A stretch of DNA of 12,552 bases, taken from contig SLFH01000347.1 in the NCBI GenBank assembly GCA_007124345.1, positions 1 to 12,552 on the forward strand, given 5' to 3'. The DNA comes from Phycisphaerales bacterium. GTDB lineage: Bacteria; Planctomycetota; Phycisphaerae; Phycisphaerales; UBA1924. The notes beneath the pieces were generated by a model, which saw only the letters and a list, made by a program, of their open reading frames with translations, made no database searches and was not told where the DNA came from. A program made the translations under genes and the position numbers. Below are positions 1-7,676 of the stretch, piece after piece; positions within the stretch are counted from its first letter, which is position 1, and each line of letters begins with the position of its first letter.

Positions 1-6
1 CCGCCC

Positions 7-2034
7 ATGAGCAAGCCCGGCGAGTCTTCAGGGATCGACAGCGTGCTGATCGAGAACCGGCGGTTCGACCCGCCTTCGGCGTCGGCGGTGGGGGCCCCGC
101 GCTGGCTGATCGGGTCGATGGACGAGTACCGGGCGTTGCACAAGCGTTCGATCGAGGACCCCGAAGGGTTCTGGGGCGAGATCGCGGGGGAGTTCCGCTG
201 GTCGAGCAAGTGGGAGAGGGTGCTCGACTGGGAGCTTCCCGACGCGAAGTGGTTCGCGGGGGGCAAGACCAACCTCTGCGACAACTGCGTCGACCGCCTC
301 GTCGACCGGGGGCACGGGGACGACACGGCGATCATCTGGGAGGGCGAGCCGATGGAGGGTGAGGGGCCGGAGGTCCGGCGCCTGACCTACGCGGATCTGA
401 AGCGGGAGACGGCCCGCTTCGCCAATGCGCTCAAGTCGCTGGGCGTGAAAAAGGGCGATGTCGTCACAATCTACATGGGCATGGTGCCCGAGCTTGCGGT
501 CGCGATGCTCGCGTGCGCGCGCATGGGGGCGGCCCACTCGATCATCTTCGGGGGGTTCAGCCCGCAGGCGATCGCCGACAGAGTAACCGACGCCAAGAGC
601 CGCGTGATCGTCACCTGCGACGGGGCGTGGCGGCGCGGTAAGGTGGTGCCCCTGAAGCAGAATGTCGACGAGGCGTGCGACATGCTCGCCGACCGGGGCG
701 AGGGCGGCGTCGACCATGTCGTCGTGCTGCGACGGTGCGGGAACGACATCAACTGGACGCAGGGGCGCGACTGCGACTACAGCGAGCTTGTTCAGGGCGC
801 AAGCGACGAGTTCCCGCCCGAACCGATGGACTCAGAGGACATGGCGTTCCTGCTGTACACCTCCGGCTCGACGGGCAAGCCGAAGGGCATTCTGCACACA
901 ACCGCGGGGTACATGATCTTCACCGCGACGACGGCGAAGTATGTCTTCAACCTCATCCCCGATCGGGGCCAGGTCTACTGGTGCACCGCCGACATCGGGT
1001 GGATCACCGGGCACTCGTACATCATCTACGGGATCCTGCCCAACCGCGTGCCGACGCTGATGTACGAGGGGGCGCCCAACTTCCCCGAGGAAGACCGCTT
1101 CTGGGGCATCGTCGAGCGTCACAAGGTCACGCAGTTCTACACGGCGCCGACGGCGATCAGGGCGTTCATGAAGTGGGGGGCCGAGCACCCCAAGAAGCAC
1201 GACCTTTCGAGCCTGCAGGTGCTCGGGACCGTCGGCGAGCCGATCAACCCAGAGGCGTGGATGTGGTACCGCAAGCACATCGGGCGCGACACCTGCCCGA
1301 TCGTTGACACCTGGTGGCAGACCGAGACGGGCGGGCACATGCTCACACCGCTGCCCGGCGTTACGCCGACCAAGCCCGGTTCGTGCACGCTGCCGTTCTT
1401 CGGGGTCGACGCGGCGATCGTCGACAACGACGGCGAGCCTCTGCCCAAGGGCAAGGGCGGGCTGCTGGCGATCCGCAAGCCCTGGCCGAGCGTGCTCCGC
1501 GGGATCTACAACGACCGGGAGCGGTTCATCGAGACCTACTGGTCGCGTCTGCCGGGCATGTATTTTCCGGGCGACGGCGCGCGCACCGACGACGACGGGT
1601 ATTACTGGATCATGGGGCGCGTGGACGATGTCATCAATGTCTCGGGCCACCGCCTGGGCACGATGGAGGTCGAGAGCGCGCTGGTGAGCCACGAGGCGGT
1701 CGTCGAGGCGGCGGTGGTCGGGATGCCGCACGAGATCAAGGGCACGGGCATCGCGGCGTTCGTCACGCTTGACAACGCGTTCACCCCCGGCTCGTCGGAG
1801 GACGCCGAGAAGCTCCGCAAGGCGCTGACGGCCCACGTCGGCAAGGAGATCGGCGCGATCGCCAAGCCGGACATGATCCGCTTCGCCGAGGCCCTGCCCA
1901 AGACCCGCAGCGGCAAGATCATGCGCCGATTGCTCAGATCCATCGCGGCCGGGGAGGAGAAGACCGGGCAGGACACTTCGACGCTCGAGGATTTTTCGGT
2001 GCTCGCGAAGCTGCGTGAGCCGCAGGAAGGCTGA
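7..2034 (+). CDS. acsA: Acetyl-CoA synthetase (AMP-forming)
   Basis: This 675-residue protein has the usual length of AMP-forming acetate-CoA ligases, which convert acetate, ATP and CoA to acetyl-CoA in the cytoplasm through an acetyl-AMP intermediate. The N-terminal region has the family pattern V-L-I-E-N-R-R-F (residues 14-21). The ATP phosphate-binding loop Y-T-S-G-S-T-G-K-P-K-G is at 284-294. D-T-W-W-Q-T-E-T-G-G is at 434-443; its second Trp (437) is the residue that limits the pocket to short acyl groups. Asp523 and the hinge G-R-V-D-D-V (537-542) precede the small C-terminal domain. P-K-T-R-S-G-K at 631-637 carries the catalytic Lys637, the residue acetylated in regulated Acs enzymes, so reversible acetylation is likely by homology. 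The start is ATG at 7, but only six bases lie upstream, so its ribosome site and promoter cannot be judged. Nothing is truncated. Propionyl-CoA synthetase is a less likely alternative. Confidence 0.97.
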   Translation: MSKPGESSGIDSVLIENRRFDPPSASAVGAPRWLIGSMDEYRALHKRSIEDPEGFWGEIAGEFRWSSKWERVLDWELPDAKWFAGGKTNLCDNCVDRLVDRGHGDDTAIIWEGEPMEGEGPEVRRLTYADLKRETARFANALKSLGVKKGDVVTIYMGMVPELAVAMLACARMGAAHSIIFGGFSPQAIADRVTDAKSRVIVTCDGAWRRGKVVPLKQNVDEACDMLADRGEGGVDHVVVLRRCGNDINWTQGRDCDYSELVQGASDEFPPEPMDSEDMAFLLYTSGSTGKPKGILHTTAGYMIFTATTAKYVFNLIPDRGQVYWCTADIGWITGHSYIIYGILPNRVPTLMYEGAPNFPEEDRFWGIVERHKVTQFYTAPTAIRAFMKWGAEHPKKHDLSSLQVLGTVGEPINPEAWMWYRKHIGRDTCPIVDTWWQTETGGHMLTPLPGVTPTKPGSCTLPFFGVDAAIVDNDGEPLPKGKGGLLAIRKPWPSVLRGIYNDRERFIETYWSRLPGMYFPGDGARTDDDGYYWIMGRVDDVINVSGHRLGTMEVESALVSHEAVVEAAVVGMPHEIKGTGIAAFVTLDNAFTPGSSEDAEKLRKALTAHVGKEIGAIAKPDMIRFAEALPKTRSGKIMRRLLRSIAAGEEKTGQDTSTLEDFSVLAKLREPQEG

Positions 2035-2045
2035 GCGAAGCCTTG

Positions 2046-2071
2046 AACCCCGGGACCATCCGGGCGGGGTT
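2046..2071 (+). terminator. Possible terminator hairpin after acsA
   Basis: Eleven bases after the acsA stop lies an inverted repeat, AACCCCG (2046-2052) with CGGGGTT (2065-2071). An inner GGA/TCC stem closes a 3-nt loop, with a GGG bulge at 2062-2064. The position fits a transcript end. Only three T residues follow, so it may instead be a processing or mRNA-stabilising hairpin. Confidence 0.4.
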
Positions 2072-2109
2072 TGAAGGCGTAGATGAAGTGACGACCGGGC
2101 GAAGCGAGA

Positions 2110-2142
2110 GTCCGCGGCGGACAAACAGCCGGCAAAGCCGGC
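2110..2142 (+). promoter_or_regulatory. Tandem hairpins ahead of the lipoprotein gene
   Basis: Two perfect inverted repeats lie in tandem in the 121-nt gap between acsA and the next gene. GTCCGC-G-GCGGAC occupies 2110-2122, and GCCGGC-AAA-GCCGGC occupies 2128-2142. The second ends three bases before the GGAG ribosome site at 2146-2149. As RNA it could affect access to that site, and as DNA either dyad could be an operator. Short GC-rich palindromes arise easily at this base composition, so the function is a guess. Confidence 0.3.
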
Positions 2143-2155
2143 AATGGAGACAGCT

Positions 2156-2581
2156 ATGCAGAACAAGAATGGGCTTCGTGGAGAGATCCGCCGTCGTGCC
2201 GCGACAGTGGTTTCGGTCTTCATGCTCGGGGCGGTCGGCGTCGCGGGGAGCGGGTGCATCGCGCTGGCGGCGGGAGCCGCGGCGGGCGCGGGGACCTACG
2301 CCTATGTGCGTGGCGAGCTGAAGGAGGTGCTCGGCTCGCCGATGGACCGTTCGTGGTCGGCGGTGCTCGGCGCGGCTCGCGAGCTTGAGCTCGATGTCGA
2401 GGAAGAGTCCAAGGACGCGATGCGCGCCCAACTCGACGCCAAGCGGGCCGACGGCACCAGCATCCGCATCCGGCTGATCGCCGAGAGCGAGAGCGCGACG
2501 GAGATCCGGATCCGCATCGGCGTCTTCGGCAACGAGGCGGAGTCGCGCCGGATCCTCGACGCGGTCAAGTCGCGTCTGTGA
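2156..2581 (+). CDS. DUF3568-like small lipoprotein
   Basis: This is a predicted 141-residue exported protein. I chose ATG 2156 over the in-frame ATG 2144 because GGAG (2146-2149) sits six bases before 2156, while 2144 has no ribosome site. A basic N-terminus (R8, R12-R14) is followed by a hydrophobic segment (about 16-31) and S-G-C with Cys34. This is a lipoprotein-like signal, but Gly at the -3 position makes the lipobox imperfect. A small-residue stretch, A-L-A-A-G-A-A-A-G-A-G, comes next, and then a mixed alpha/beta domain containing a Y-V-R-G-E-L element. This layout matches DUF3568-type proteins, which are short, envelope-located and of unknown function. I make the family assignment by pattern only. 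The gene follows acsA in the same direction and ends before a strong terminator. Confidence 0.72.
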   Translation: MQNKNGLRGEIRRRAATVVSVFMLGAVGVAGSGCIALAAGAAAGAGTYAYVRGELKEVLGSPMDRSWSAVLGAARELELDVEEESKDAMRAQLDAKRADGTSIRIRLIAESESATEIRIRIGVFGNEAESRRILDAVKSRL

Positions 2582-2610
2582 GCTCCGGCATCGTCTCGGA
2601 ATGACCGGCG

Positions 2611-2640
2611 CCCCCGCGACCGATCGCGGGGGAGGCTTTT
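2611..2640 (+). terminator. Rho-independent terminator after the lipoprotein gene
   Basis: CCCCCGCGA (2611-2619) pairs perfectly with TCGCGGGGG (2624-2632) around a CCGA loop. It is followed by AGGCTTTTGCTTT. It lies 30 nt past the stop codon, in the gap between this gene and the convergent aldo/keto reductase gene. The T-run is only on the plus-strand side, so it serves the lipoprotein (and possibly acsA) transcript. Confidence 0.8.
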
Positions 2641-2665
2641 GCTTTGCGTTCGTGACGTCGCGGGC

Positions 2666-3607
2666 TCAGGTCTGGCCGGTCCATTTGCCGTCGGGATCGG
2701 CCTTGTTGAAGGCGCCTCTGATGGCGGCGTAGGCCTCGACGGGGAGTTGGCCCTTTGCCGCGGCGCGGATGTTCGCCAGCGCGTTGTCGGGGTTGGTGGT
2801 GCCGATGATCGCGGTGTGGACGCCGGGCGTGCTGAGGGTGAAGCGCAGGGCGATCTCGGGCCAGTCCTTGGCGCCTTCGAAGCCGAGCTTCTTCGGGTTG
2901 AGGCCCATCTCGGCGAAGCGTTTGGTGTACTCCGACGCGTAGTTTTTGTACATGCCCGGCTGGTCGTCGAGCTTTTTCCACGCGGCGTTGGCGATCGGTC
3001 TTTTGACCATCACGCCGAGGTCGTGGTCTCGCGTCTCGGGGAGCACGGCGTCGATGTTGCGCTGGTCGCAGATGTTGATCGAGGTCTGGATCACAGAGAC
3101 GCCATCGAGTCCGGCGGCGTAGGCGGCGGCCTCGTTGTCGCCCGAGTAGCCGGCGAAGCGGATCTTGCCGGCCCGCTTGGCCTTCAGCAGCGCGTCCAGC
3201 GCCTCGCCCTTCTTGAGGGTGTCGATGTCGCACGAGTGCAGGAGCATGACATCGATCACCTCTGTTTTGAGCTGTTCGAGCGAGCGGTTGATCGATGCTG
3301 TGATGAGTTCGGGCGTCCACGCCTCGAAATCGACGCCATCGATCTTGTGCCCGCACTTGCTGACGAGGACGAAGTCGTCGCGCCGGTCCCCGATCGTGTC
3401 GCCGATCAGGGCTTCAGAACCCCTGTACATCGCGGCGGTGTCGATCAGGTTGACGCCGTGGTCGAGCAGCAGGTTCAGCACGCCCGCGACCCGCTCGCGC
3501 TCGGTTTCGAGGAAGCCGATGGGGGCCCCGCCGAAGCCGAGGGGAGAGACTTCAAGGCCGGTCTTGCCGAAGGGGCGGCGTTCGGTGACGATCGGTAAAT
3601 CTGCCAT
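2666..3607 (-). CDS. Aldo/keto reductase
   Basis: This 313-residue protein is a typical NAD(P)H-dependent aldo/keto reductase with a TIM-barrel fold, acting in the cytoplasm on an unknown carbonyl or sugar substrate. The catalytic tetrad is visible (residues counted from ATG 3607): Asp56 and Tyr61 in N-L-I-D-T-A-A-M-Y, Lys84 in V-L-V-S-K-C-G, and His124 in V-M-L-L-H-S. The family opening G-K-T-G-L-E-V-S-P-L-G-F-G is present near the N-terminus. I-I-G-T-T-N-P-D-N near the C-terminus matches the cofactor-phosphate or adenine-binding region. A TTG at 3613 lies two codons upstream in frame, but ATG 3607 is preferred. Neither has a clear ribosome site. The gene follows the secreted hydrolase by 48 nt on the same strand and may share its transcript. 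The substrate cannot be inferred, although similarity in style to sugar or aldose dehydrogenases is possible. Confidence 0.92.
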   Translation of the reverse strand: MADLPIVTERRPFGKTGLEVSPLGFGGAPIGFLETERERVAGVLNLLLDHGVNLIDTAAMYRGSEALIGDTIGDRRDDFVLVSKCGHKIDGVDFEAWTPELITASINRSLEQLKTEVIDVMLLHSCDIDTLKKGEALDALLKAKRAGKIRFAGYSGDNEAAAYAAGLDGVSVIQTSINICDQRNIDAVLPETRDHDLGVMVKRPIANAAWKKLDDQPGMYKNYASEYTKRFAEMGLNPKKLGFEGAKDWPEIALRFTLSTPGVHTAIIGTTNPDNALANIRAAAKGQLPVEAYAAIRGAFNKADPDGKWTGQT

Positions 3608-3655
3608 GACCAACGGTAGACAGTCGGGAAAGCGGTCCGCGCGGGCGGGAATGTT

Positions 3656-4792
3656 TCAATCCGAGCTCGCCTCGTCCTGGTGCTGCGTCTGGGGGGCGGC
3701 GCTGTGGAAGATCGCGCGGCGGCCGCCCTCGGAGCCGAACATGCGCGAGGCGCTGTGCCCGACGCCGGGGACGACGATGAACTCGTGCTGGGCGCCGTAG
3801 AGCTCGGCGAGGTAGCGGTGGTAGGCGATGCCGCGGTCGAAACGGTTTGTGCCCTGCGCCATGGCGGGGCATGACTGGTCGAGGTAGCGTGCTTCGGGGT
3901 CGTTGTCCTCGGCGCCTTTGAGGAAGACGACATCGCGTGTGGTGAGGTTGACGCGGATGCGGTCGACGCCTGCCCGGTTCATGTACGCGTTCAGCCCGTC
4001 GGACAGCCCGTACTTGTATCGGTCGAAGTTTTCGCAGTCGTCGTTCTCGGGGACGCTGAAGCCGCCCTCGGCGTCCGGCCGGCGCTCGCAGATGTACACA
4101 TACGACGAGGGGTTGGAGACGATGTATCGCACGCCGATCGGTCGCCGGGTGGTCGTGTTGACCAGCGTTTCCTCGGCCATCGATCCCGCGGCGTAGCGGT
4201 TGACGAACTGCCCACCGGCGGAGTGCCCCGCGACGACGACGCGTTCGAGGTTGGGGAACGACGCGGCGAGCCTGAGCAGGATCTCGTCCATCACTTCATA
4301 GGAGGAGACGCGGACGGAGCGCGGGTTCTCTTCGGTGCTCCTGCGCGAGAGGTCGCCCTGCTTCCAGCCGTTGTTGGTCCAGAAGAGGACATCGTTCGAG
4401 AGGCCGTGCTCGTTGATGTCGACTTCCATGAGGAACTGCGGGGAGACGACGACGGTGTGCCCGGTCGCCTCGGCCCGCTCGGTCGCGGCGACGCCCCAGT
4501 CCATGTAGCGGCCGGCGTTGCGGAGCGTGCCGTGCAGGAAGATGAAGGCGATTGTGACCTCCTCGGAGCCCTTGTCGAAGTCGTGCGAGGTGTAGATCGG
4601 GACGGAGACCTTCACGCCCTCGCGGTCCATGACGAAGCGGTCCTCGCCGATGGTGTCGACCTGCGCAGGCGCCTCGGGCGTCGCGAGCGTGAGCATCGCA
4701 GCTCCGACGAGGGCGGCGCCGAGGCCGAGGACCGGTCGGCGCGATCGGGAGGCGCGGGTCAATGCTGCGGCGGTCGGTGCGTGTCGGATCAT
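3656..4792 (-). CDS. Secreted alpha/beta-hydrolase
   Basis: This 378-residue exported serine hydrolase has an unknown substrate. The start is ATG 4792, with AAGGAG (4801-4806) eight bases upstream; in-frame ORF to the left of it is not convincing. The N-terminus has S-R-R-P-V-L-G (17-23), then a hydrophobic stretch and A-P-A-Q (41-44). It is therefore a probable Tat or Sec signal peptide cleaved after Ala43. The mature domain has F-L-H-G-T-L (85-90, an oxyanion-type loop), G-H-S-A-G-G (189-194, nucleophile Ser191) and G-V-G-H-S (343-347, His346 as catalytic base). The acid may be Asp296 in E-D-N-D. Cys235, Cys253 and Cys308 could form a disulfide in the periplasm. The length and G-H-S-A-G-G resemble esterase or depolymerase-like hydrolases, but I cannot assign a specific family. 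A possible promoter lies just upstream, so it may be transcribed separately from the VIT gene. Confidence 0.85.
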   Translation of the reverse strand: MIRHAPTAAALTRASRSRRPVLGLGAALVGAAMLTLATPEAPAQVDTIGEDRFVMDREGVKVSVPIYTSHDFDKGSEEVTIAFIFLHGTLRNAGRYMDWGVAATERAEATGHTVVVSPQFLMEVDINEHGLSNDVLFWTNNGWKQGDLSRRSTEENPRSVRVSSYEVMDEILLRLAASFPNLERVVVAGHSAGGQFVNRYAAGSMAEETLVNTTTRRPIGVRYIVSNPSSYVYICERRPDAEGGFSVPENDDCENFDRYKYGLSDGLNAYMNRAGVDRIRVNLTTRDVVFLKGAEDNDPEARYLDQSCPAMAQGTNRFDRGIAYHRYLAELYGAQHEFIVVPGVGHSASRMFGSEGGRRAIFHSAAPQTQHQDEASSD

Positions 4793-4837
4793 CTCGGGGG
4801 CTCCTTCGATCGCGAGGGGGATCTGCTGGGAAGGGTC

Positions 4838-4867
4838 GGTATACACGATACCCGCGTCTGCTGTCGA
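4838..4867 (-). promoter_or_regulatory. Possible sigma70-type promoter for the hydrolase
   Basis: Read on the minus strand, TCGACA (4862-4867; five of six matches to TTGACA) is followed after 18 nt by TATACC (4838-4843; four of six to TATAAT). Transcription would start near 4831, about 40 nt before ATG 4792. The -10 lies in a small inverted repeat, GGTAT-ACACG-ATACC (4838-4852), which could be a regulator site. The assignment is by consensus matching only. Confidence 0.35.
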
Positions 4868-4907
4868 GCGACGATGCGAGCGATCGGTGTCCGGGCGATG
4901 GTCGAGT

Positions 4908-5678
4908 TCAGGCCGGTGCGAAGCCCGAGAGCGCGACCCCGATGAAGTACGCAAGCCCCGCGGCGATGCTCCCGATCCCCAGGGTCTCGAGCGCCGACGC
5001 CCACCAGCGCTGGTCGACGAAGCGTGACTTCAGGGCGCCGACCACCATGAACGCGATGCCCGTCAGGATCGTGCTGATCAGGAACGGGTGGGGGTCGGGG
5101 AAGCCGAGCGCCCCGCTGACAAATGGCATCACGGGCAGGAAGCCGATGACGACGAACGACAAGAGCGTCATGCTCGCCGCCTTGAACGGCGCGCGGGGGG
5201 CGTCGGAGAGGCCGTGCTCCTCGACGAGCATGGTGCTGATCCAACGCTTGTGGTCGGCGGTGATCGTCTCGACGATGGTTTCGAGCGTGTCGCCCGAGAA
5301 GCCCTTGGCGGCGAAGATCTGGCGGACCTCTTCCCGCTCGCCCTCGGGGTAGCGGTCGATGTGCTCTGCCTCGACGCGTCTGGCCCTGAGGAACTGCTGG
5401 TGCTCGGCGCGGGTCGCCAGGAAGTTGCTGGCGGCCATGCTGAACCCGTCGGCGACGAGGTTGGCCAAACCCAGGATCAGCACGATCTCGTCTCTGAGGC
5501 CTGCGCCGGCGACGCCCGCGACGACGGCGAAGGTGGTCACGGCGCCGTCGATGCCCCCGTAGACGAAGTCGCGCAGGAGGGAGGGTCGGTTCTGGCTCTC
5601 CAGCCGCAGGCGGATCGCCTCGGGCGTGTGGGCCGCCTCCAGTTCCTGCCGAGAGGCGTTCATCAGGTCTTTGGGCAT
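4908..5678 (-). CDS. VIT1/CCC1-family Fe2+/Mn2+ transporter
   Basis: This 256-residue inner-membrane protein matches the VIT1/CCC1 (DUF125) family of ferrous iron and manganese transporters, which usually move metal out of the cytoplasm. ATG 5678 starts the conserved region; the longer ORF upstream reads through the glycosyltransferase gene in another frame and is rejected. Five membrane segments are visible at roughly 38-60, 63-88, 168-190, 199-216 and 230-252. The first carries D-F-V-Y-G-G-I-D-G (37-45). The second carries A-D-G-F-S-M-A-A (76-83), with Asp44 and Met81 at the positions expected to line the metal path. The cytoplasmic loop (about 89-160) is rich in Glu (103, 105, 112, 114, 116, 117, 153, 154), as in the metal-binding domain of eukaryotic VIT1. 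The gene lies 25 nt after the glycosyltransferase gene and is probably co-transcribed with mutY. Metal choice between iron and manganese cannot be read from sequence. Confidence 0.9.
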   Translation of the reverse strand: MPKDLMNASRQELEAAHTPEAIRLRLESQNRPSLLRDFVYGGIDGAVTTFAVVAGVAGAGLRDEIVLILGLANLVADGFSMAASNFLATRAEHQQFLRARRVEAEHIDRYPEGEREEVRQIFAAKGFSGDTLETIVETITADHKRWISTMLVEEHGLSDAPRAPFKAASMTLLSFVVIGFLPVMPFVSGALGFPDPHPFLISTILTGIAFMVVGALKSRFVDQRWWASALETLGIGSIAAGLAYFIGVALSGFAPA

Positions 5679-5703
5679 CGGGTCCCCCGGGTTCGGTGCG
5701 GCT

Positions 5704-6483
5704 TCAGAACTGCAGCAGCCTGCGGAAGTTGTACTTGATGATGCATCGCAGCGCCGAGATGCCGTCGCGCCATGTGATCTTCTTGCCTTCGGCGTAGGTC
5801 CTGCCTGCGTAGCTGACGGCGACCTCGTAGATGCGCAGGGAGCGTCCGTCGCCCTTGCCTGCTCCATCGACATCTTCCTCTCGCAGGCGCATCTGCGAGA
5901 GTTTGGCGACGATCTCTGGTTCGAGGCCGAAGCGTTTCTCTTTGATCTCGATCCTGCGGGCGACCTCGGCGGTCATCGCCTTGGAGCAGCACTCGATGTC
6001 GCTGAGATTCAGGTTCGTCAGGATGTTGCTGAAGAGCGTGATGAACCGGTTGGCGGCGTAGTGCCAGAAGTACAGCACGCGGTGCGTCTGCCCGATGAAG
6101 CGAGAGCCGATGACGGCGTCGGCTCGCCCGTCGAGGATCGGCTCGAGCACTCGGTTGTGGTCGCGCGGGTCGTATTCGAGGTCGGCGTCCTGAATGAGCA
6201 GGATGTCGGCGCCGGCGTCGAGGGCGGCGGTGAAGCCGGTGCGGATCGCGGCGCCCTTGCCCGCGTTTTCCTCGTGCATGACGGCGATGATGTCGTCGCG
6301 CTCGCCGAGTTCGCTGATGAGCTCGCGCGTGCCATCGGTCGAGCCGTCGTCGACGATCACGAGGATCCGCTCGCAGGCGGCGCCTTCTGGGTTTGTCGGC
6401 GGGGGCGTGGCGTCGAGGCGTGCGATCGCCTCGGGCAAGAGCGCCCGCTCGTTGTACGCCGGGATGACAATGGCGAGTTTCAT
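5704..6483 (-). CDS. Family-2 glycosyltransferase (DPM1-like, soluble)
   Basis: This 259-residue GT-A fold glycosyltransferase is of the dolichyl/polyprenyl-phosphate mannose synthase type. It would transfer a sugar from a nucleotide donor, probably to a lipid phosphate. The N-terminus is I-V-I-P-A-Y-N-E (5-12), with V-D-D-G-S-T-D-G-T at 44-52. N-A-G-K-G-A-A-I-R-T-G follows at 73-83 and the metal-binding D-A-D at 99-101, with G-S-R-F further on. Unlike many bacterial GT2 proteins it has no C-terminal membrane anchor. S-D-I-E-C-C-S-K-A stands where many relatives have a D-x-Q-x-G-x-K motif, so the acceptor site may differ. The start ATG shares the sequence ATGA with the mutY stop, which implies translational coupling. 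A job in cell-envelope or exopolysaccharide glycosylation is inferred; donor and acceptor are unknown. Confidence 0.88.
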   Translation of the reverse strand: MKLAIVIPAYNERALLPEAIARLDATPPPTNPEGAACERILVIVDDGSTDGTRELISELGERDDIIAVMHEENAGKGAAIRTGFTAALDAGADILLIQDADLEYDPRDHNRVLEPILDGRADAVIGSRFIGQTHRVLYFWHYAANRFITLFSNILTNLNLSDIECCSKAMTAEVARRIEIKEKRFGLEPEIVAKLSQMRLREEDVDGAGKGDGRSLRIYEVAVSYAGRTYAEGKKITWRDGISALRCIIKYNFRRLLQF

Positions 6484-7676
6484 GGTGCGGGCACAGCGTA
6501 GCGGGACGGGCGTTTGTTCACAGGCGGCCGTTCCTTATCGGCGGGTCGGGCCTTCAGCGGGGCATCGAGCAAGATGCGACGCTGCACCGAGGAGAGCCCG
6601 AGCCGCGCGATTTCGTCTGTCGGCTTCCAGAGCGCGCCGGTCGAGGGCTTGATCTTCCCCGGGGCGGGGGCGCAGACGACGAACCTGACGGTGCGGTGGG
6701 TCGTCTCGTGCACGAACTCGTCGAGCAGTTCGCCCGGCGCGACGCCGCCGGGGCGGGCGGTCGCGGGGTCGATGGGCTCGGGGCTTTCGACGGTCGGGGC
6801 CTGCCACAGCCCGGCCCAGAGGCCGCCGTCGCCGCGGCGTTCGACGAGTCTCGCCCCGGCGGCGTCGATCGCCAGAACGGTCAGGGCGTGGATCGTCTTC
6901 TTCGGGGCGGCCTTCTTCGGGGCGGGGATGGTGTCGGTCAGGCCCTCTCGCTTGGCGATGCACAGGCCCGCGAGCGGGCAGCGTTCGCACGATGGCGAGC
7001 GGGGCGTGCAGATCGTGGCGCCCAGCTCGATCAGCGCTTCGTTGATCAGCCCCGGTCCGACGCCGGCTTTGGCGCTGGAGGTGAGCACCGAGCGGGCCGC
7101 CTCGCCAGCCAGCTGTTGAGCGGCCGGTGTGTTCAGCGAGAGCGGCTCGCCGAGCAGGCGGAGGAAGACGCGGGTGACATTCCCGTCGACCGCCGGCTCG
7201 GGCAGGTCGAACGCGAGGGACGCGATCGCCCCGGCGGTGTACGCGCCCACGCCCGGGATCGACCGGAGCTCTTTCGGGTCGCGGGGCATCCGCCCGCCGA
7301 AGCGTGCTTCTATGGCCTTGGCCGCGGCGTGCAGGTGTTTCGCCCGCCGGTAGTACCCCAGGCCCGACCAGAGTGCGAGGACATCTTCCTCGTCGGCGTC
7401 GGCGAGGGCGCCCGCGTCGGGAAATCTCGCGAGGAAGGCGGGGTAACGCTCGGCGACGCGCGAGGCTTGGGTCTGCTGAAGCATCAACTCGCTGACCAGC
7501 ACGCGGTACGGATCGCGCCCGCCCGGCGGGAGGTCACGCCAGGGAAGCACTCGGGCGTGCTCGGTGAACCACTCAGCGACCCTCTTGGATATCGCGGCGT
7601 CGCGCCGGAGGTCGGCGGCGGATCGAGCGGCACCCGGCAGGGTGGCCTTTCGTTTACCCGATCTCGCCGAGGACAC
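6480..7676 (-). CDS. mutY: A/G-specific adenine DNA glycosylase
   Basis: This 398-residue base-excision repair enzyme removes adenine mispaired with 8-oxoguanine. I chose GTG 7676, inside the end of the upstream gene, because GGAG (7684-7687) lies seven bases before it. The longer in-frame ORF to 7865 overlaps the nfu-like gene almost entirely and lacks family residues. With this start, S-E-L-M-L-Q-Q-T-Q (62-70) carries catalytic Glu63. The helix-hairpin-helix is I-P-G-V-G-A-Y-T-A-G-A (140-150), and V-D-G-N-V-T-R-V (163-170) carries Asp164. The [4Fe-4S] ligands are Cys223, Cys230, Cys233 and Cys239, with the expected 6-2-5 spacing. A NUDIX-like domain starting near 264 (with G-L-W-A-G-L-W-Q-A-P) senses 8-oxoG. 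All key residues are present. Its overlaps with both neighbours place it inside an operon. Confidence 0.95.
   Translation of the reverse strand: MSSARSGKRKATLPGAARSAADLRRDAAISKRVAEWFTEHARVLPWRDLPPGGRDPYRVLVSELMLQQTQASRVAERYPAFLARFPDAGALADADEEDVLALWSGLGYYRRAKHLHAAAKAIEARFGGRMPRDPKELRSIPGVGAYTAGAIASLAFDLPEPAVDGNVTRVFLRLLGEPLSLNTPAAQQLAGEAARSVLTSSAKAGVGPGLINEALIELGATICTPRSPSCERCPLAGLCIAKREGLTDTIPAPKKAAPKKTIHALTVLAIDAAGARLVERRGDGGLWAGLWQAPTVESPEPIDPATARPGGVAPGELLDEFVHETTHRTVRFVVCAPAPGKIKPSTGALWKPTDEIARLGLSSVQRRILLDAPLKARPADKERPPVNKRPSRYAVPAP

Noticed and set aside
832..2259. 475-codon open frame on the minus strand across acsA
   Set aside because: It is antisense to conserved acsA residues, rich in Arg/Ala/Pro with no recognisable motif, and typical of high-GC shadow frames.
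4793..4954. Upstream extension of the hydrolase to 4954
   Set aside because: It overlaps the VIT gene and places 54 non-conserved residues before a clear ribosome site and signal peptide at 4792.
5679..5873. Upstream extension of the VIT gene to 5873
   Set aside because: It runs through the glycosyltransferase gene in another frame and shows no family similarity.
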